Source of the DNA: Bradyrhizobium sp. WSM1743
GTDB taxonomy: Bacteria; Pseudomonadota; Alphaproteobacteria; Rhizobiales; Xanthobacteraceae
NCBI RefSeq assembly: GCF_000473065.1
Contig: NZ_AXAZ01000025.1
Span: 34,015-98,014, forward strand
Reading direction: 5' to 3'
DNA: 64,000 nucleotides
Notes under the pieces: model-generated
What the model was told of the DNA's origin: nothing
The model's input: only the letters and a program-made list of their open reading frames with translations
The model's database searches: none
Program-made: the position numbers and the translations under genes
Part shown: piece after piece, positions 7,772 through 16,548 of the stretch
How the letters are laid out: each line of letters starts with the position of its first letter
Position numbering within the stretch: position 1 is the first letter of the stretch

Positions 7772-10700
7772 TCAGGCGAAGAAGTCCATCGGATGTGCAG
7801 CCGCTTCCTTGCGCCAAGCGAGATCGGCTGCACCAGCATTGGCGCCGAACGCGGACATCTCTTGCCGCATCAGTGCGAGGAGCCCGGGCGACTGATCCGT
7901 CGTCCCCTCACCGCTCGCCACGCGCCCGGCCCAACTGTCGGCATTGACGCCGGGGTGCGACGGGCCAGCGGTGTCCGCAGCACGCGCTCCTTCCAGCTTG
8001 TCCGTGAACGCCGGTCCCGCCATCGCATCCATCGCGCGCCAGAACTGTTCGCCGATCGAGGGTGCAGGATTCGCGGACAGGATCTCGAGCGCCGAGGCCA
8101 GAGTTTGGGGCAAGCTTGCCGTGCTCGCAACGTTACCGATGTCGACGGCAGGCGGTTGCGGCACCGTCGCACGCGTCAAGGCGGCATCGACATATTCCAT
8201 CGTGCGCGCGTCGGTGCGGGTATAGCTGCCGCGATTCACGATCACGGTGCTGCCGAACGCCCAGGATGCTTCCGTCGCGGATGCCGAAAGATTGATCGAG
8301 CGCACACCTGCGGCTGATAGCGACAATATTTCCCCGTCCTGAGCAAAGCCGTCACCATTGCTGTCCTGCCAGAGATTGAAGTCCGAGAAGCGAATATCGC
8401 CAACCGACAGCATCCCGTCGCGGTTGCTGTCGAAGGCGCGCAGCCCTTCGAGGTCGGAGCGGGCGCCTGCCACATCGTCGGTGAAGCTCAGTTCCGAGAT
8501 GCCGCTCACGGTTCCGTTGCGGTCGCGATCGAGGAACAGGAAGGCTTCCGTGGTCCCTATCCAGCTGGTGTCGTCATCCGTTCCGTCGCCATCGATGTCG
8601 AACGTCGCCGAGGACTGGCTGGCCGTTGTGGTTTCCACCCCGAGGCCGTCGAGATCGAGGATGATCGGCGCCGCCAGAGTGACCGTCTCGCCGTTGCGGA
8701 AGATGAGCCTTTCGATGCTCGTGAGCGTGTCGACGCCGTCACTGCCATTCGCCGAGGAGCTGTCGGTGACCTGAACCGACCCCGCCGACGTGACGATCGA
8801 GTAGGTCGACATCACACCGTTGTAGTAGGCGGTGTCGGTGCCGTTGCCGCCATTGATCGTGTCGTTGCCGGCCATCCCCCAGAATGAATCATCGCCATCA
8901 TTGCCGTTGAGGGTGTCGGTTCCGACGCCGCCGGCAAGACGGTCCGCAGCAGCGCCGCCGGTGATGACGACATTACCACCGCTGCCGTAGATGCTGTCGC
9001 AGCAACCGCGTCACCGATTAGCGTATCGGCATTGGCGGTCCCGTCACCCAGCCCTCGAAGGCGTTCGAGATGGTGAGACTAACGGTGGCGGTCGCGGTCG
9101 CCAGGCCATCGCTGATCGTATAGGTGAAGCTGTCGGCCCCTTCGTAGCCGAAATCGGGAGTATAGCTGACGCCTTGCGCGTCGATGACGACGGTGCCCTT
9201 GGGTGCGGTCCCGACGGAGACGATCGTCAGATTATCACCGTCGATATCGGTGTCGTTGGCGAGCAGGCTGGCGCGCGCGATTGCGAGCGTGTCGCCATGG
9301 GTGAGGGAGAACGGACCGTCATTGGCCGCGACCGGTTTGTCGTTGACCGGCGTGATCGTCAGGGTGAACACGTCACTGGCCGTGAGCAAGCCGTCGCTGG
9401 CGGTGACCAGAATGTCGATCGCGCCGTTGAAATTGAGCGGCGGGGTGCCGGCGAACCTGGTGCCCGTCAGCGTCAGCCAGGACGGCAGCGGGCTGCCATC
9501 CGCCAGCGTGGCGGTATAGGTGAGCGTGTTGCCGTCGACATCGGTGAACCGGCCGGCCGGGATCGTGTAGGAGACCGCGGCATCCTCCGCCGAAATGACG
9601 TCGGATAGCGGCACCGAGACCACCGGCGCGTCGTTCACCGGCGTGATGGTCAGCGCGAAGATGTCGCTCGCTGACAGTGCACCGTCGCGGGCGGTGACCT
9701 TGATGCTGATCGTGCCGTTGTAGTTCGCTGGCGGCGTGCCGGTGAAAGTCGTTCCGTCGAAGCTCAGCCAGCTCGGCAGCGCGGCGCCGGTGGAAAGCGT
9801 CGCCGTGTAGGTCAGCGTATCGCCGTCGACATCGGTGAAACTGCCGGGCGGGATCGCGATCGCCAGCGGCGTATCTTCCGGAGACGACACATCGGGGAGC
9901 GGCACTGACAGCACCGGCGCGTCGTTCTTCGGCGTGATTGTCAGGGTGAAGACGTCGCTTGCCGAGAGCGACCCGTCGCTCGCGGTGACCAGGATGTCGA
10001 TGGCACCGTTGAAGTTGAGCGGGGGCGTGCCGGCGAACTTGTTGCCGGTCAGTGTCAGCCAGGAGGGCAGTGGGCTGCCATCCGCCAGCGTGGCAGAATA
10101 GGTCAACCTGTTGCCGTCGACATCGGTAAAGCGGCCGGTCGGGATCGTGTAGGAGACCGCGGTATCCTCGGGCGAACTGACGTCGGACAGCGGCACGAGA
10201 CCACCGGCGCGTCGTTCACCGGCGTGATGGTCAGAGCAAAGGTGTCGCTGACCGACAATGCGCCGTCACGCGCCGTGACCTTGATGTTGAGCGTGCCGTT
10301 GTAGTTCGCTGGCGGCGTGCCGGTGAACGTCATGCCGTCGAAGGAGAGCCAGGCCGGCAATGCGGCGCCGCTGGAGAGGACCGCCGTTAGGTCAATGTAT
10401 CGCCGTCGACGTCGGTGAAGCTGCCGGGCGGGATGGCGATCGAAAGCGGCGTATCTTCCGGCGACATCACGTCAGGCAGCGGCACGGACAGCACCGGCGC
10501 GTCGTTCTTCGGCGTGATCGTCAGGGTGAAGACGTCGCTGGCCGAAAGCGAGCCGTCGCTCGCCGTGACCAGGATGTCGATCGCGCCGTTGAAGTTCAGC
10601 GGCGGCGTGCCGGCGAACTTGGTGCCGGTCAGCGTCAGCCAGGACGGCAACGGGCTGCCGTCCGCCAGCGTCGCCGAATAGGTCAGCGTGTTACCGTCGA

Positions 10701-10785
10701 CATCAGTGAAGCGGCCGGTCGGGATCGTGTAGGAGACCGCGACATCTTCGGCCGAGCTGACGTCGGACAGCGGCACCGACGGCCG
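7772..10785 (-). pseudogene. RTX adhesin with cadherin-like repeats, frameshifted and lacking its 5' end
   Basis: Read right to left there are five Ig/cadherin-like (CADG/He_PIG type) repeats, a longer cadherin-like domain (about 9065-9345), glycine-rich RTX calcium-binding nonapeptides (about 8830-9050, with DTLIG, LAGG, DTLNG, DTING) and a C-terminal region with DxDxDG-like motifs (LFLDRDRNGT, DSNRDGMLS, DSNGDG). This is the layout of type I-secreted adhesins. At least four one-base losses break the frame, near 10388, 10196, 9045 and 8998; comparison with neighbouring repeat copies shows the missing base at the first two. The 5' end stops abruptly at about 10785 against an unrelated gene. 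Confidence 0.8.
9350..10785 (-). repeat. Tandem protein repeats in A-B-A-B-A order
   Basis: Two repeat types of about 97 residues alternate. Type A carries DGSPLPSWLTLTG and NFNGAIDILVTASDG, type B carries GAALPSWLSFDG and NYNGTISIKVTARDG. Each unit ends in TLTITPxNDAPVxS. The A-B pair recurs with a DNA period of about 580 bases (two bases short of 582 because of the frameshifts), and the copies are highly similar, which suggests recent duplication or recombination. Confidence 0.85.
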
Positions 10786-11111
10786 CCGCCGATGAGCGTG
10801 GAGCACGGACGACCGCCAAGTTCGGCGACGAGGCTGCGGATCGCTGCGACTGGTGGCGCATTCAGCGCCGCGATGGCAACGCCGATCGTATCCAGCACGC
10901 GAATCTTCAGCTGCTCCAGCGCCCGCTCGCTCAAGTCCTCCAGCCGGGCACGTTCCACAAACCTTGCGAGCTCCTGTACCTCGGTCACGACCGCGAGCTC
11001 CTCGTCTCGATCCGCCGCCGACAAGCCGCTACCCTGCTGGCAGGCATCCCGGATGCCGGTCAGTCGCTGCGTGCAGACCGGTTCGTCGCGGATGGACGTT
11101 CGCCACACCAT
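10786..11111 (-). pseudogene. MmgE/PrpD family protein, N-terminal fragment
   Basis: About 65 residues (from about 10991, possibly a GTG start) read ELARFVERARLEDLSE, RVLDTIGVAIAAL and LVAELGG, the typical N-terminus of MmgE/PrpD (2-methylcitrate dehydratase-like) proteins, which are normally about 450 residues. After LIGGG the frame passes at about 10785 into the repeat array of the RTX gene. The rest of the gene is missing, so this marks a deletion or rearrangement junction. Confidence 0.65.
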
Positions 11112-11279
11112 TATCGGCAGCGAAGCGCGTTCCTTCAGCCGCCTGCCTGCGATGCAGGGTCAACGTAACAGCGCCAAGACGGTTGCAACGGGAACGTGAG
11201 CGGTTACTGAGCGCGCTTAGGTGCAGAGGATGTGCGCGCCTATCGGCGGGCCGCGGGTGCGATCGTCGTGTTGCGCCCT

Positions 11280-11942
11280 CTAGGCAGCCTGGGTGTGCTG
11301 TCCGCCGGGCCGTGAAATTTGTTGCAACGAGGCTGCGGTTGCGTCGCGTTCATGGCTTCGCGCGATATCGCCCAAGGAAAGGATGCCTACCAGCCGCTTT
11401 TGCCGATTGAGCACCGGCAGCCGCCTGACTTGAGTATCGCCCATATTCCAGCAAACCGAATCCAAGTCCTGGTCCTCGAAGCAATACTTGACGTCGGGGG
11501 TCATGACTGCCTTGATCTGGGTGTCCGGTCCGCGGCCTTTTCCAAGCACGCGGATCGCGAGGTCCCGGTCGGTGATCATGCCTACGAGGTAATCACCTTC
11601 CGCAACCGGCAAGAGTCCAACGTCAAGCAGCGCCATCGCTTCGGCTGCCTCTCCTACCGTGTCTTCGGGTGTGCAAAGCTGAACGTCCGAGGTCATCACA
11701 TCAGACACTTTCATGGAAATCCTCCGCTCTGATTGGCCTCCAACAGCCAGCGATGCATGGCGTTCCTCAACGGCGGATGAGCCATCCTGCGGCCGATCCC
11801 GCTGCCCTTCCAGCAAGGCATAACGTTCGCTTGCCGCTTCCCGCTGCTGTGCGAGGCCTTCCTGCACAAGCTGTTGGTCCCCGATCATCTGGCCGATGAT
11901 CTGTTTCGTCTGCGCTTCCAATTTCGCCCGAAACCTGGTCAT
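11280..11942 (-). CDS. CBS-domain pair protein with short CsbD-like N-terminal extension
   Basis: The full frame gives 220 residues. Residues 77-200 form two CBS domains (MKVSDVMTSDVQLC..., then DTQIKAVMTPDVKYC...), which bind adenine nucleotides in regulatory proteins. The first 40 residues (QTKQIIGQMIGDQQLVQEG) resemble CsbD-like stress proteins. Two starts look good: the ATG at 11942 has GGAGG six bases upstream, and an internal ATG at 11714 has GGAGGA. The internal start gives a 144-residue CBS protein of common size. Either a fusion or two products from one frame is possible. Confidence 0.75.
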   Translation of the reverse strand: MTRFRAKLEAQTKQIIGQMIGDQQLVQEGLAQQREAASERYALLEGQRDRPQDGSSAVEERHASLAVGGQSERRISMKVSDVMTSDVQLCTPEDTVGEAAEAMALLDVGLLPVAEGDYLVGMITDRDLAIRVLGKGRGPDTQIKAVMTPDVKYCFEDQDLDSVCWNMGDTQVRRLPVLNRQKRLVGILSLGDIARSHERDATAASLQQISRPGGQHTQAA

Positions 11943-12516
11943 GGCTTCCTCCTATCGGGGTAAGGCGCCAGCCATGAGAATGTTTCTTTGCCAAGCAGGA
12001 ACTGAATGCAGTAATCGGCGGAACCTTCGGGTTTAGAAATCCACTTGAAGGCAATGTTCCGCGCGACCAGCGACCTCCTTCGGATCCGTCGATTTCGTGC
12101 GCATTAAAGATAGTGGCCCCGCCATTTGCATTTGCGCAAAGTGACGGGGCCTAAGGAGCGTTCCCTCTTTCGAGGACTCCTGCTCCTCGGCCGAATAACG
12201 TGCAACGAGCGGACGCGTTCCGATGGCTCGGGCACATTTCGGAGCCACGCCACTCCGGGGTTATGCTGGCAAACCGCCCCGGCGGAAGAGAGCCCGCCGG
12301 CAGCAGGAGGCGATTAGTTGAACGGCGTCCCGAAGCTCGATCGGATCGACTTGAACATCCCAATTGCAGAAGGACGGCAGAATGACCAACGCCAATCTGG
12401 CCGAGGCAGCTGGCCTTTCGGCGAGCCCATGCCTATAGCGCGATGCCGCTCAATAGCTTTGCCGAATATGCGCCGTTGCTCCTGCTGGACCCACCAATTG
12501 AATCTGGATGCCCAGC
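11943..12516. other. Intergenic stretch, no gene recognised
   Basis: Short frames on both strands show no domain, good ribosome binding site or familiar motif. The left part should contain the promoter of the CBS gene on the minus strand. I see no hairpin followed by a T-run. Confidence 0.35.
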
Positions 12517-13239
12517 TCAGACCTCAATCAGGGCATAGGGTCGACCGGTGGGCTTCTCGATCGATCGGGCCACGTTGTAGACCCGCGCGCCTCCGGGCGT
12601 GCGGCCTTCATAGCGGCCCTGGTGGGCATGGCCATGCACCACCGCACTCACCTTAAATCGATCGATCGTTTCGCCAAGACGTGACGAGCCGAGGAACGGA
12701 AGAATCTCCAGTGGCTCGCCTGCGACCGTATCGAGAATCGGCGCATAGTGAAGAACAACGACAGCCTGCTTGCTGGCCACGGCGCGCATGGCATTTTCGA
12801 GGCGCGTCGCTTCGTTGACGGCCTCGGCGACCAGGCTCTTGACGACGGCCTCGCCGAATGAAGCAAGCATGCGGCGGCCAAACCCACCGATGAAGCCCTT
12901 CACCCCGACGAAGGCGACGCCGTCGATTTCGTACGACTGCCCGTTGAGCAGGTGCATCCCGGCACTCTTCAGAATGCGCTTTACGTCTTCGGTCTGCCCG
13001 GACTCGTAGTCGTGATTTCCGAGCACTCCGACAACGGGAATGGAGCAGGCGCGCAAATCCTCCGCCAGAAGTTCCGCTTCCGACGGCTTGCCGAGGTCAG
13101 TGAGGTCGCCGCAAAGGACGAGCACCTGGGCCTTGGTCGAAAGCTCGGCAAAGAGCTCCCGGAAGGACAACGTGCGATCCTCCTTCACGTGGAGATCGCC
13201 AATGGCAGCGAAAGTGAGGTTGCCGGGTTCTTCGGACAT
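12517..13239 (-). CDS. Calcineurin-like metallophosphoesterase
   Basis: A 240-residue protein starting at the ATG at 13239 (MSEEPGNLTF), four bases after the stop of the upstream nucleotidyltransferase gene. The metal-binding motifs are in order: IGDLH (D15, H17), LVLCGDLTD, GVLGNHDYE, LHYAP and VVHGHAHQGR. It should be a dinuclear-metal phosphodiesterase or phosphatase; the substrate is unknown. The tight coupling to a nucleotidyltransferase suggests opposing or sequential nucleotide chemistry, which is inferred. Confidence 0.85.
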   Translation of the reverse strand: MSEEPGNLTFAAIGDLHVKEDRTLSFRELFAELSTKAQVLVLCGDLTDLGKPSEAELLAEDLRACSIPVVGVLGNHDYESGQTEDVKRILKSAGMHLLNGQSYEIDGVAFVGVKGFIGGFGRRMLASFGEAVVKSLVAEAVNEATRLENAMRAVASKQAVVVLHYAPILDTVAGEPLEILPFLGSSRLGETIDRFKVSAVVHGHAHQGRYEGRTPGGARVYNVARSIEKPTGRPYALIEV

Positions 13240-13243
13240 CGTG

Positions 13244-14035
13244 CTACTCACTATCCTCGTCTGCGTCGACAAAACCCCATTCCTCAATGGCCTGCTCATA
13301 ATCGACCTGCGAAAACAGGCGCCCCCGACAAATCTTCACGCGCGGAGGAGGAAGCTTTAGCTGTGTCTTCAGGCGCGCGACCAGTTCGTCCATCAGCCAA
13401 CGTGGCACGCAATCACGCTCGCTCGGATAGGCCCAGCGAAAGTTGAGTAGATGTGCCAGAAGCACTTCCCAATGCAACTCCATGTAGGCAAGCAGACGCC
13501 GCCAGTCGATCTGATCGTGCTGCTTGAGAATGAGATGCGCGATATCCGCGCCGTCGTAACGGTGCCGCAGCTGGACGAAGGCCTTGGACCAGATCAACTC
13601 CGTCGGGGCAATGATGCGCATCAGCGTGCCGAGTACCTCGATGCGCGGTGCGGATTCGAACCATTGGTCGGTCACCGGCGCCATGCCATGCCAGAACGCG
13701 AAGATCACATCGAAGAAGTCTTCGTCCTGGAAGACTTTGCCGAGCCAGCGTTCGTCCTCGATTTCGACGGTGTATCCGAGGTTCCGGAAGTGGTCGAGAA
13801 CACGGGGATAGTCAGTCGGCTTGCAGACGATATCGAGATCTTTGGTCGCGCGCGCCACGCCGGTATAGGCGCTGAGCGCATACGTGCCTGCCAACAGAAA
13901 CGGAAGATCGAGCTTCGCGAGCTCGCGCAAGGCCTGGGTGTAAAATAGCTCGGCGCGGGCCGATGACACGGTCGGCTCAGCGGCTGCATCGATCGTCTCT
14001 ATAGATCCGGTGACCGGTCTGATTTCCTTCGCCAT
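13244..14035 (-). CDS. Nucleotidyltransferase-fold protein
   Basis: A 263-residue protein. LLAGTYALSAYTGVARATKD followed by LDIV has the layout of MNT/AbiEii-like nucleotidyltransferases, with D66 and D68 as metal ligands; the usual GG/GS before the helix is GT. A conserved FDVIFAF follows near 110. The C-terminal half has many Trp and His and no known domain. It is co-transcribed with the metallophosphoesterase gene downstream. The target is unknown. Confidence 0.75.
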   Translation of the reverse strand: MAKEIRPVTGSIETIDAAAEPTVSSARAELFYTQALRELAKLDLPFLLAGTYALSAYTGVARATKDLDIVCKPTDYPRVLDHFRNLGYTVEIEDERWLGKVFQDEDFFDVIFAFWHGMAPVTDQWFESAPRIEVLGTLMRIIAPTELIWSKAFVQLRHRYDGADIAHLILKQHDQIDWRRLLAYMELHWEVLLAHLLNFRWAYPSERDCVPRWLMDELVARLKTQLKLPPPRVKICRGRLFSQVDYEQAIEEWGFVDADEDSE

Positions 14036-14248
14036 GAAGGCTCAATCGAAGCGTATCGGCTTCGGCTATGATGGTGCCTGTTTGACAATCGAATAGACCA
14101 TGCATGGTTCCGCGCGGGCAGCTCGAAGAGCGCGCGTGTCGCTCCCCGATCAACCCCGAAGCCTGGGCGGCGGCGCCTACCAGACGTAATTTCCGGCCAC
14201 GAGCCAATGTTCCTGTGCTACAATTCCGCGGGCAATGGGGATTAAGCG

Positions 14249-14476
14249 ATGCCGATCAGGCGCTTGCTGCGAGACAGCAAGCTGGAGCCGGACGAAATTG
14301 AGATTTTGACACGCGCGTTCAATCATGCGCTGCGATCGCTGAGCTTGGTCGACCGTGACGATCCACTTGCCGAAATGCTCGCAAAAAAGGTGATTGAGAT
14401 CGGCGCGGCTCATGTTCACGATCCGACTGAGATATCCAAGATCGCCATCAAAGAACTTGGACTTTCCTCTAAATAG
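14249..14476 (+). CDS. Small conserved hypothetical protein (75 aa)
   Basis: A 75-residue acidic helical protein (LEPDEIEILTRAFNHALRSL, DPLAEMLAKKVIEI, ISKIAIKELGL). Small proteins of this type with unknown function are common in Bradyrhizobium. GGGGATT lies about 9 bases before the ATG. It stands alone between a divergent operon and the S41 peptidase gene. Confidence 0.7.
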   Translation: MPIRRLLRDSKLEPDEIEILTRAFNHALRSLSLVDRDDPLAEMLAKKVIEIGAAHVHDPTEISKIAIKELGLSSK

Positions 14477-14627
14477 GCTGCTTGGTTTTGCCGACGCTGC
14501 TCAGATCGAAAGCTATCCCTTCTTGGCGCAACCCGCCAAAGAAAAACCGAGGAGGCCGCATGAGCGGCCACATGTCCAACGGGCAAGCTGATGCGCAGCG
14601 ACGAGCTCAACCGCCGCAGGTTGCACG

Positions 14628-15902
14628 ATGAAGAAGGCAATCAATTCAGCACCGTCGCGCCGCCACTTTTTGCGGCTAACGTCAATCGCTGCGGCATCAG
14701 CCCTGGCTCCAACGGTTTTGTGGGCCGAGCAGCGAGAAGCAGCGGATTCGGCCACATCCCCGGCCACCTCCACCGCGTTCGAGGAGGTATGGCGGACCGT
14801 GCGAGACCGGTTCTACGATCCGCACCTACACGGGCTCGATTGGTCGGCGGTCCGGGAACGTTACTTGCCTGACGCCATACAGGCGCGTTCCGAACAGGCG
14901 CTGGCTAGCGTCATTAATAGCATGCTCTCCGAGCTGCATGCTTCGCACACCCGCTACTACACACCATACGAACCAGAGTACTATCAGCTTTCCGATATCT
15001 TTGCCGGCGCGCTAAGGCGCCGCGGACTGGAACGTGCGTTTCCGAGTGGCCGTATCTCCTATCCTGGCATAGGCGTCCTCTCGCGTCTCGACATGCAGGG
15101 TCGCAGCATGATTACCGGTGTTATAGAAGGCACGCCGGCGCAACAAGCCGGCCTGCTCGCCGGCGATGTGATCGTGTTCGCCGATGGTGCGCCGTTTCAG
15201 CCGGTGCAGTCGTTCCGTGGCAAGGTTGGCAAGGAAGTCGTGCTGGGCCTGCGTCGTGCCGGCGCGTTTATGCAAATATCGGTTACCCCGGCCGAAATTG
15301 AGCCCAACAAAATGTTCTTGGACGGCTTGAAGGCCAGTGCTCGTATGATACCGGCCAACGGTCGAAGGATCGGCTATGTTCATGTCTGGTGCTACGCTGG
15401 CTCCGTGTATCAGCGGACACTCGAGCATCTTCTATCGCAGAGTCCGCTGAACGACGCCGACGCCCTGATCTGGGACCTGCGAGATGGCTGGGGCGGCGCG
15501 ATTCCCGAATATCTTGATTTGTTTAACACGCGAGCGCCGACGATGCAGGTCACTGATCGCAATGGCGCCAGCCAGCTCGATAACGTGAAGTGGCGCAAGC
15601 CTGTCGCCATGCTGATCAACGGCGGCACCCGCAGCGGCAAGGAGATCCTTGCCTATGGCTTCAAGAAATATCGGCTCGGCGAGGTCATCGGTAGCCGGAC
15701 CGAGGGAGCTGTGCTCGCTGCGACGGCATTCCTCATTGGCGGGGGCTTGCTGTTGCTCGCGGTCGCGGACGTGCAGGTGGACGGCGAGCGGCTGGAAGGC
15801 GTTGGCGTCGCACCCACGATCGAGGTCGAAGCTGACTCGGCCTCCGTGGATCGTAGTGATCCTCAACTCAATCGTGCAATCGCCGTCCTATCCGAAGCCT
15901 GA
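14628..15902 (+). CDS. Tat-exported S41-family peptidase with PDZ domain
   Basis: A 424-residue protein. The N-terminus has a twin-arginine signal (SRRHFLRLTSIAAASALAP). A PDZ-like part (about 165-215, GVIEGTPAQQAGLLAGDVIV) precedes the S41/tricorn-core fold. The catalytic region is NGGTRSGKEILAYGFK with Ser near 336 and Lys near 338. These proteases work in the periplasm; no substrate is evident. The TRSGKE version differs from classical CtpA and is closer to the unusual S41 proteins of alphaproteobacteria. The gene is monocistronic and lies just left of the island boundary. Confidence 0.85.
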   Translation: MKKAINSAPSRRHFLRLTSIAAASALAPTVLWAEQREAADSATSPATSTAFEEVWRTVRDRFYDPHLHGLDWSAVRERYLPDAIQARSEQALASVINSMLSELHASHTRYYTPYEPEYYQLSDIFAGALRRRGLERAFPSGRISYPGIGVLSRLDMQGRSMITGVIEGTPAQQAGLLAGDVIVFADGAPFQPVQSFRGKVGKEVVLGLRRAGAFMQISVTPAEIEPNKMFLDGLKASARMIPANGRRIGYVHVWCYAGSVYQRTLEHLLSQSPLNDADALIWDLRDGWGGAIPEYLDLFNTRAPTMQVTDRNGASQLDNVKWRKPVAMLINGGTRSGKEILAYGFKKYRLGEVIGSRTEGAVLAATAFLIGGGLLLLAVADVQVDGERLEGVGVAPTIEVEADSASVDRSDPQLNRAIAVLSEA

Positions 15903-15970
15903 TCCTCGGGAGGCAGCCCTGCTGGCTCTTACACTGACCCGCGAGGACCGGACGCCACCAGTGCAATGTT

Positions 15971-16180
15971 GTGTTTCTTGCTCGAGCATTCGTGGGTCGT
16001 GATGGTGGGGAGCGTGTCGAACCCCCGCCCCCAACACCCGGCTCTGGTCCTGCAGCAAGCGGTAGCCTATGGCGACGGGCAGAACAGATTGTCCGTTTTG
16101 CTCGCCCTAACATCCCATTCTACGACGAGCACATCATCGACCTGTACCATCGGATCTGCGCCCTGTATCGAATGGCGTGA
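15971..16180 (+). CDS. Weak small ORF (69 aa) near the island edge
   Basis: The second half (RRAEQIVRFARPNIPFYDEH, then IIDLYHRICALYRMA) looks protein-like while the first half is proline/glycine-rich and unconvincing. There is no good ribosome binding site. It may be the 3' remnant of a gene cut by island integration. Confidence 0.25.
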   Translation: MFLARAFVGRDGGERVEPPPPTPGSGPAASGSLWRRAEQIVRFARPNIPFYDEHIIDLYHRICALYRMA

Positions 16181-16306
16181 AGATACAGCAAGGAAAAGTC
16201 ACACAGCAATCTGGCCGTGCGAAGTCCACCACAAAAACCGTCGTACGAGTGCCGTTTTGTCTCGGCCACCATCTCGCGAAGGTGTTGGAAACAATGACTT
16301 TTTGCT

Positions 16307-16356
16307 TGGTGGGCGCACCAGGGCTCGAACCTGGGACCCGCTGATTAAGAGTCAGC
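16307..16356 (-). other. tRNA-Lys(CTT) 3' fragment, probable island attachment site
   Basis: On the minus strand these 50 bases are the 3' part of a tRNA-Lys: anticodon arm CTGACTCTTAATCAG (anticodon CTT), variable loop, T arm CCAGGTTCGAGCCCTGG, acceptor 3' strand TGCGCCC and ACCA. The D arm and acceptor 5' strand are missing; the flanking sequence is unrelated. It is therefore not a working tRNA. An anticodon-to-CCA fragment next to a tyrosine integrase is the classic footprint of an integrative element that targeted tRNA-Lys. The intact gene should lie at the other end of the element. Confidence 0.85.
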
Positions 16357-16391
16357 GTGACCCATATTGTTGGCGCCGTCACGAAACGATT

Positions 16392-16423
16392 ATAGGGCAG
16401 TAAATCGCGATTTACTGCCCTAT
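16392..16423. promoter_or_regulatory. Perfect 32-bp palindrome next to the attachment site
   Basis: The sequence is its own reverse complement over 32 bases (left arm ATAGGGCAGTAAATCG), centred at 16407/16408 with no loop. It sits 35 bases from the tRNA fragment and 125 bases before the integrase gene. It may be a recombinase or excisionase site, a repressor operator, or a two-way hairpin that insulates the integrase from outside transcription. Confidence 0.8.
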
Positions 16424-16504
16424 GCTTTCAAACAGTTACAAGGATTCCCTTGCGTTTTGCCCCCCCGCTGGCGATCTTTCTCGACATCATAGTTTTTGCG
16501 TTCT

Positions 16505-16546
16505 GCGTGACCCAAAGTGACCCGGGTCGCGCCAAAGAGTGACCCA
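16505..16546. repeat. GTGACCC direct repeats before the integrase gene
   Basis: GTGACCC occurs at 16507-16513, 16517-16523 and 16539-16545, within 45 bases of the integrase ATG, and again at 16357-16363 directly against the tRNA fragment. GCGTGACCCA is shared exactly between 16355-16364 and 16505-16514. They resemble integrase arm-binding or directionality-factor repeats; this is an inference from spacing. Confidence 0.6.
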
Positions 16547-16548
16547 CG

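Noticed and set aside
7311..7817. Minus-strand 168-codon frame after the RTX gene
   Set aside because: It overlaps the end of the RTX gene in another frame and shows no recognisable motif.
9350..10785. CRISPR-like or other non-coding tandem array
   Set aside because: The period of about 580 bases encodes alternating protein domains with coding-type variation; there are no short spacers.
16307..16386. Complete tRNA-Lys gene
   Set aside because: Only the part from the anticodon stem to CCA is present; the D arm and acceptor 5' strand are replaced by unrelated sequence.
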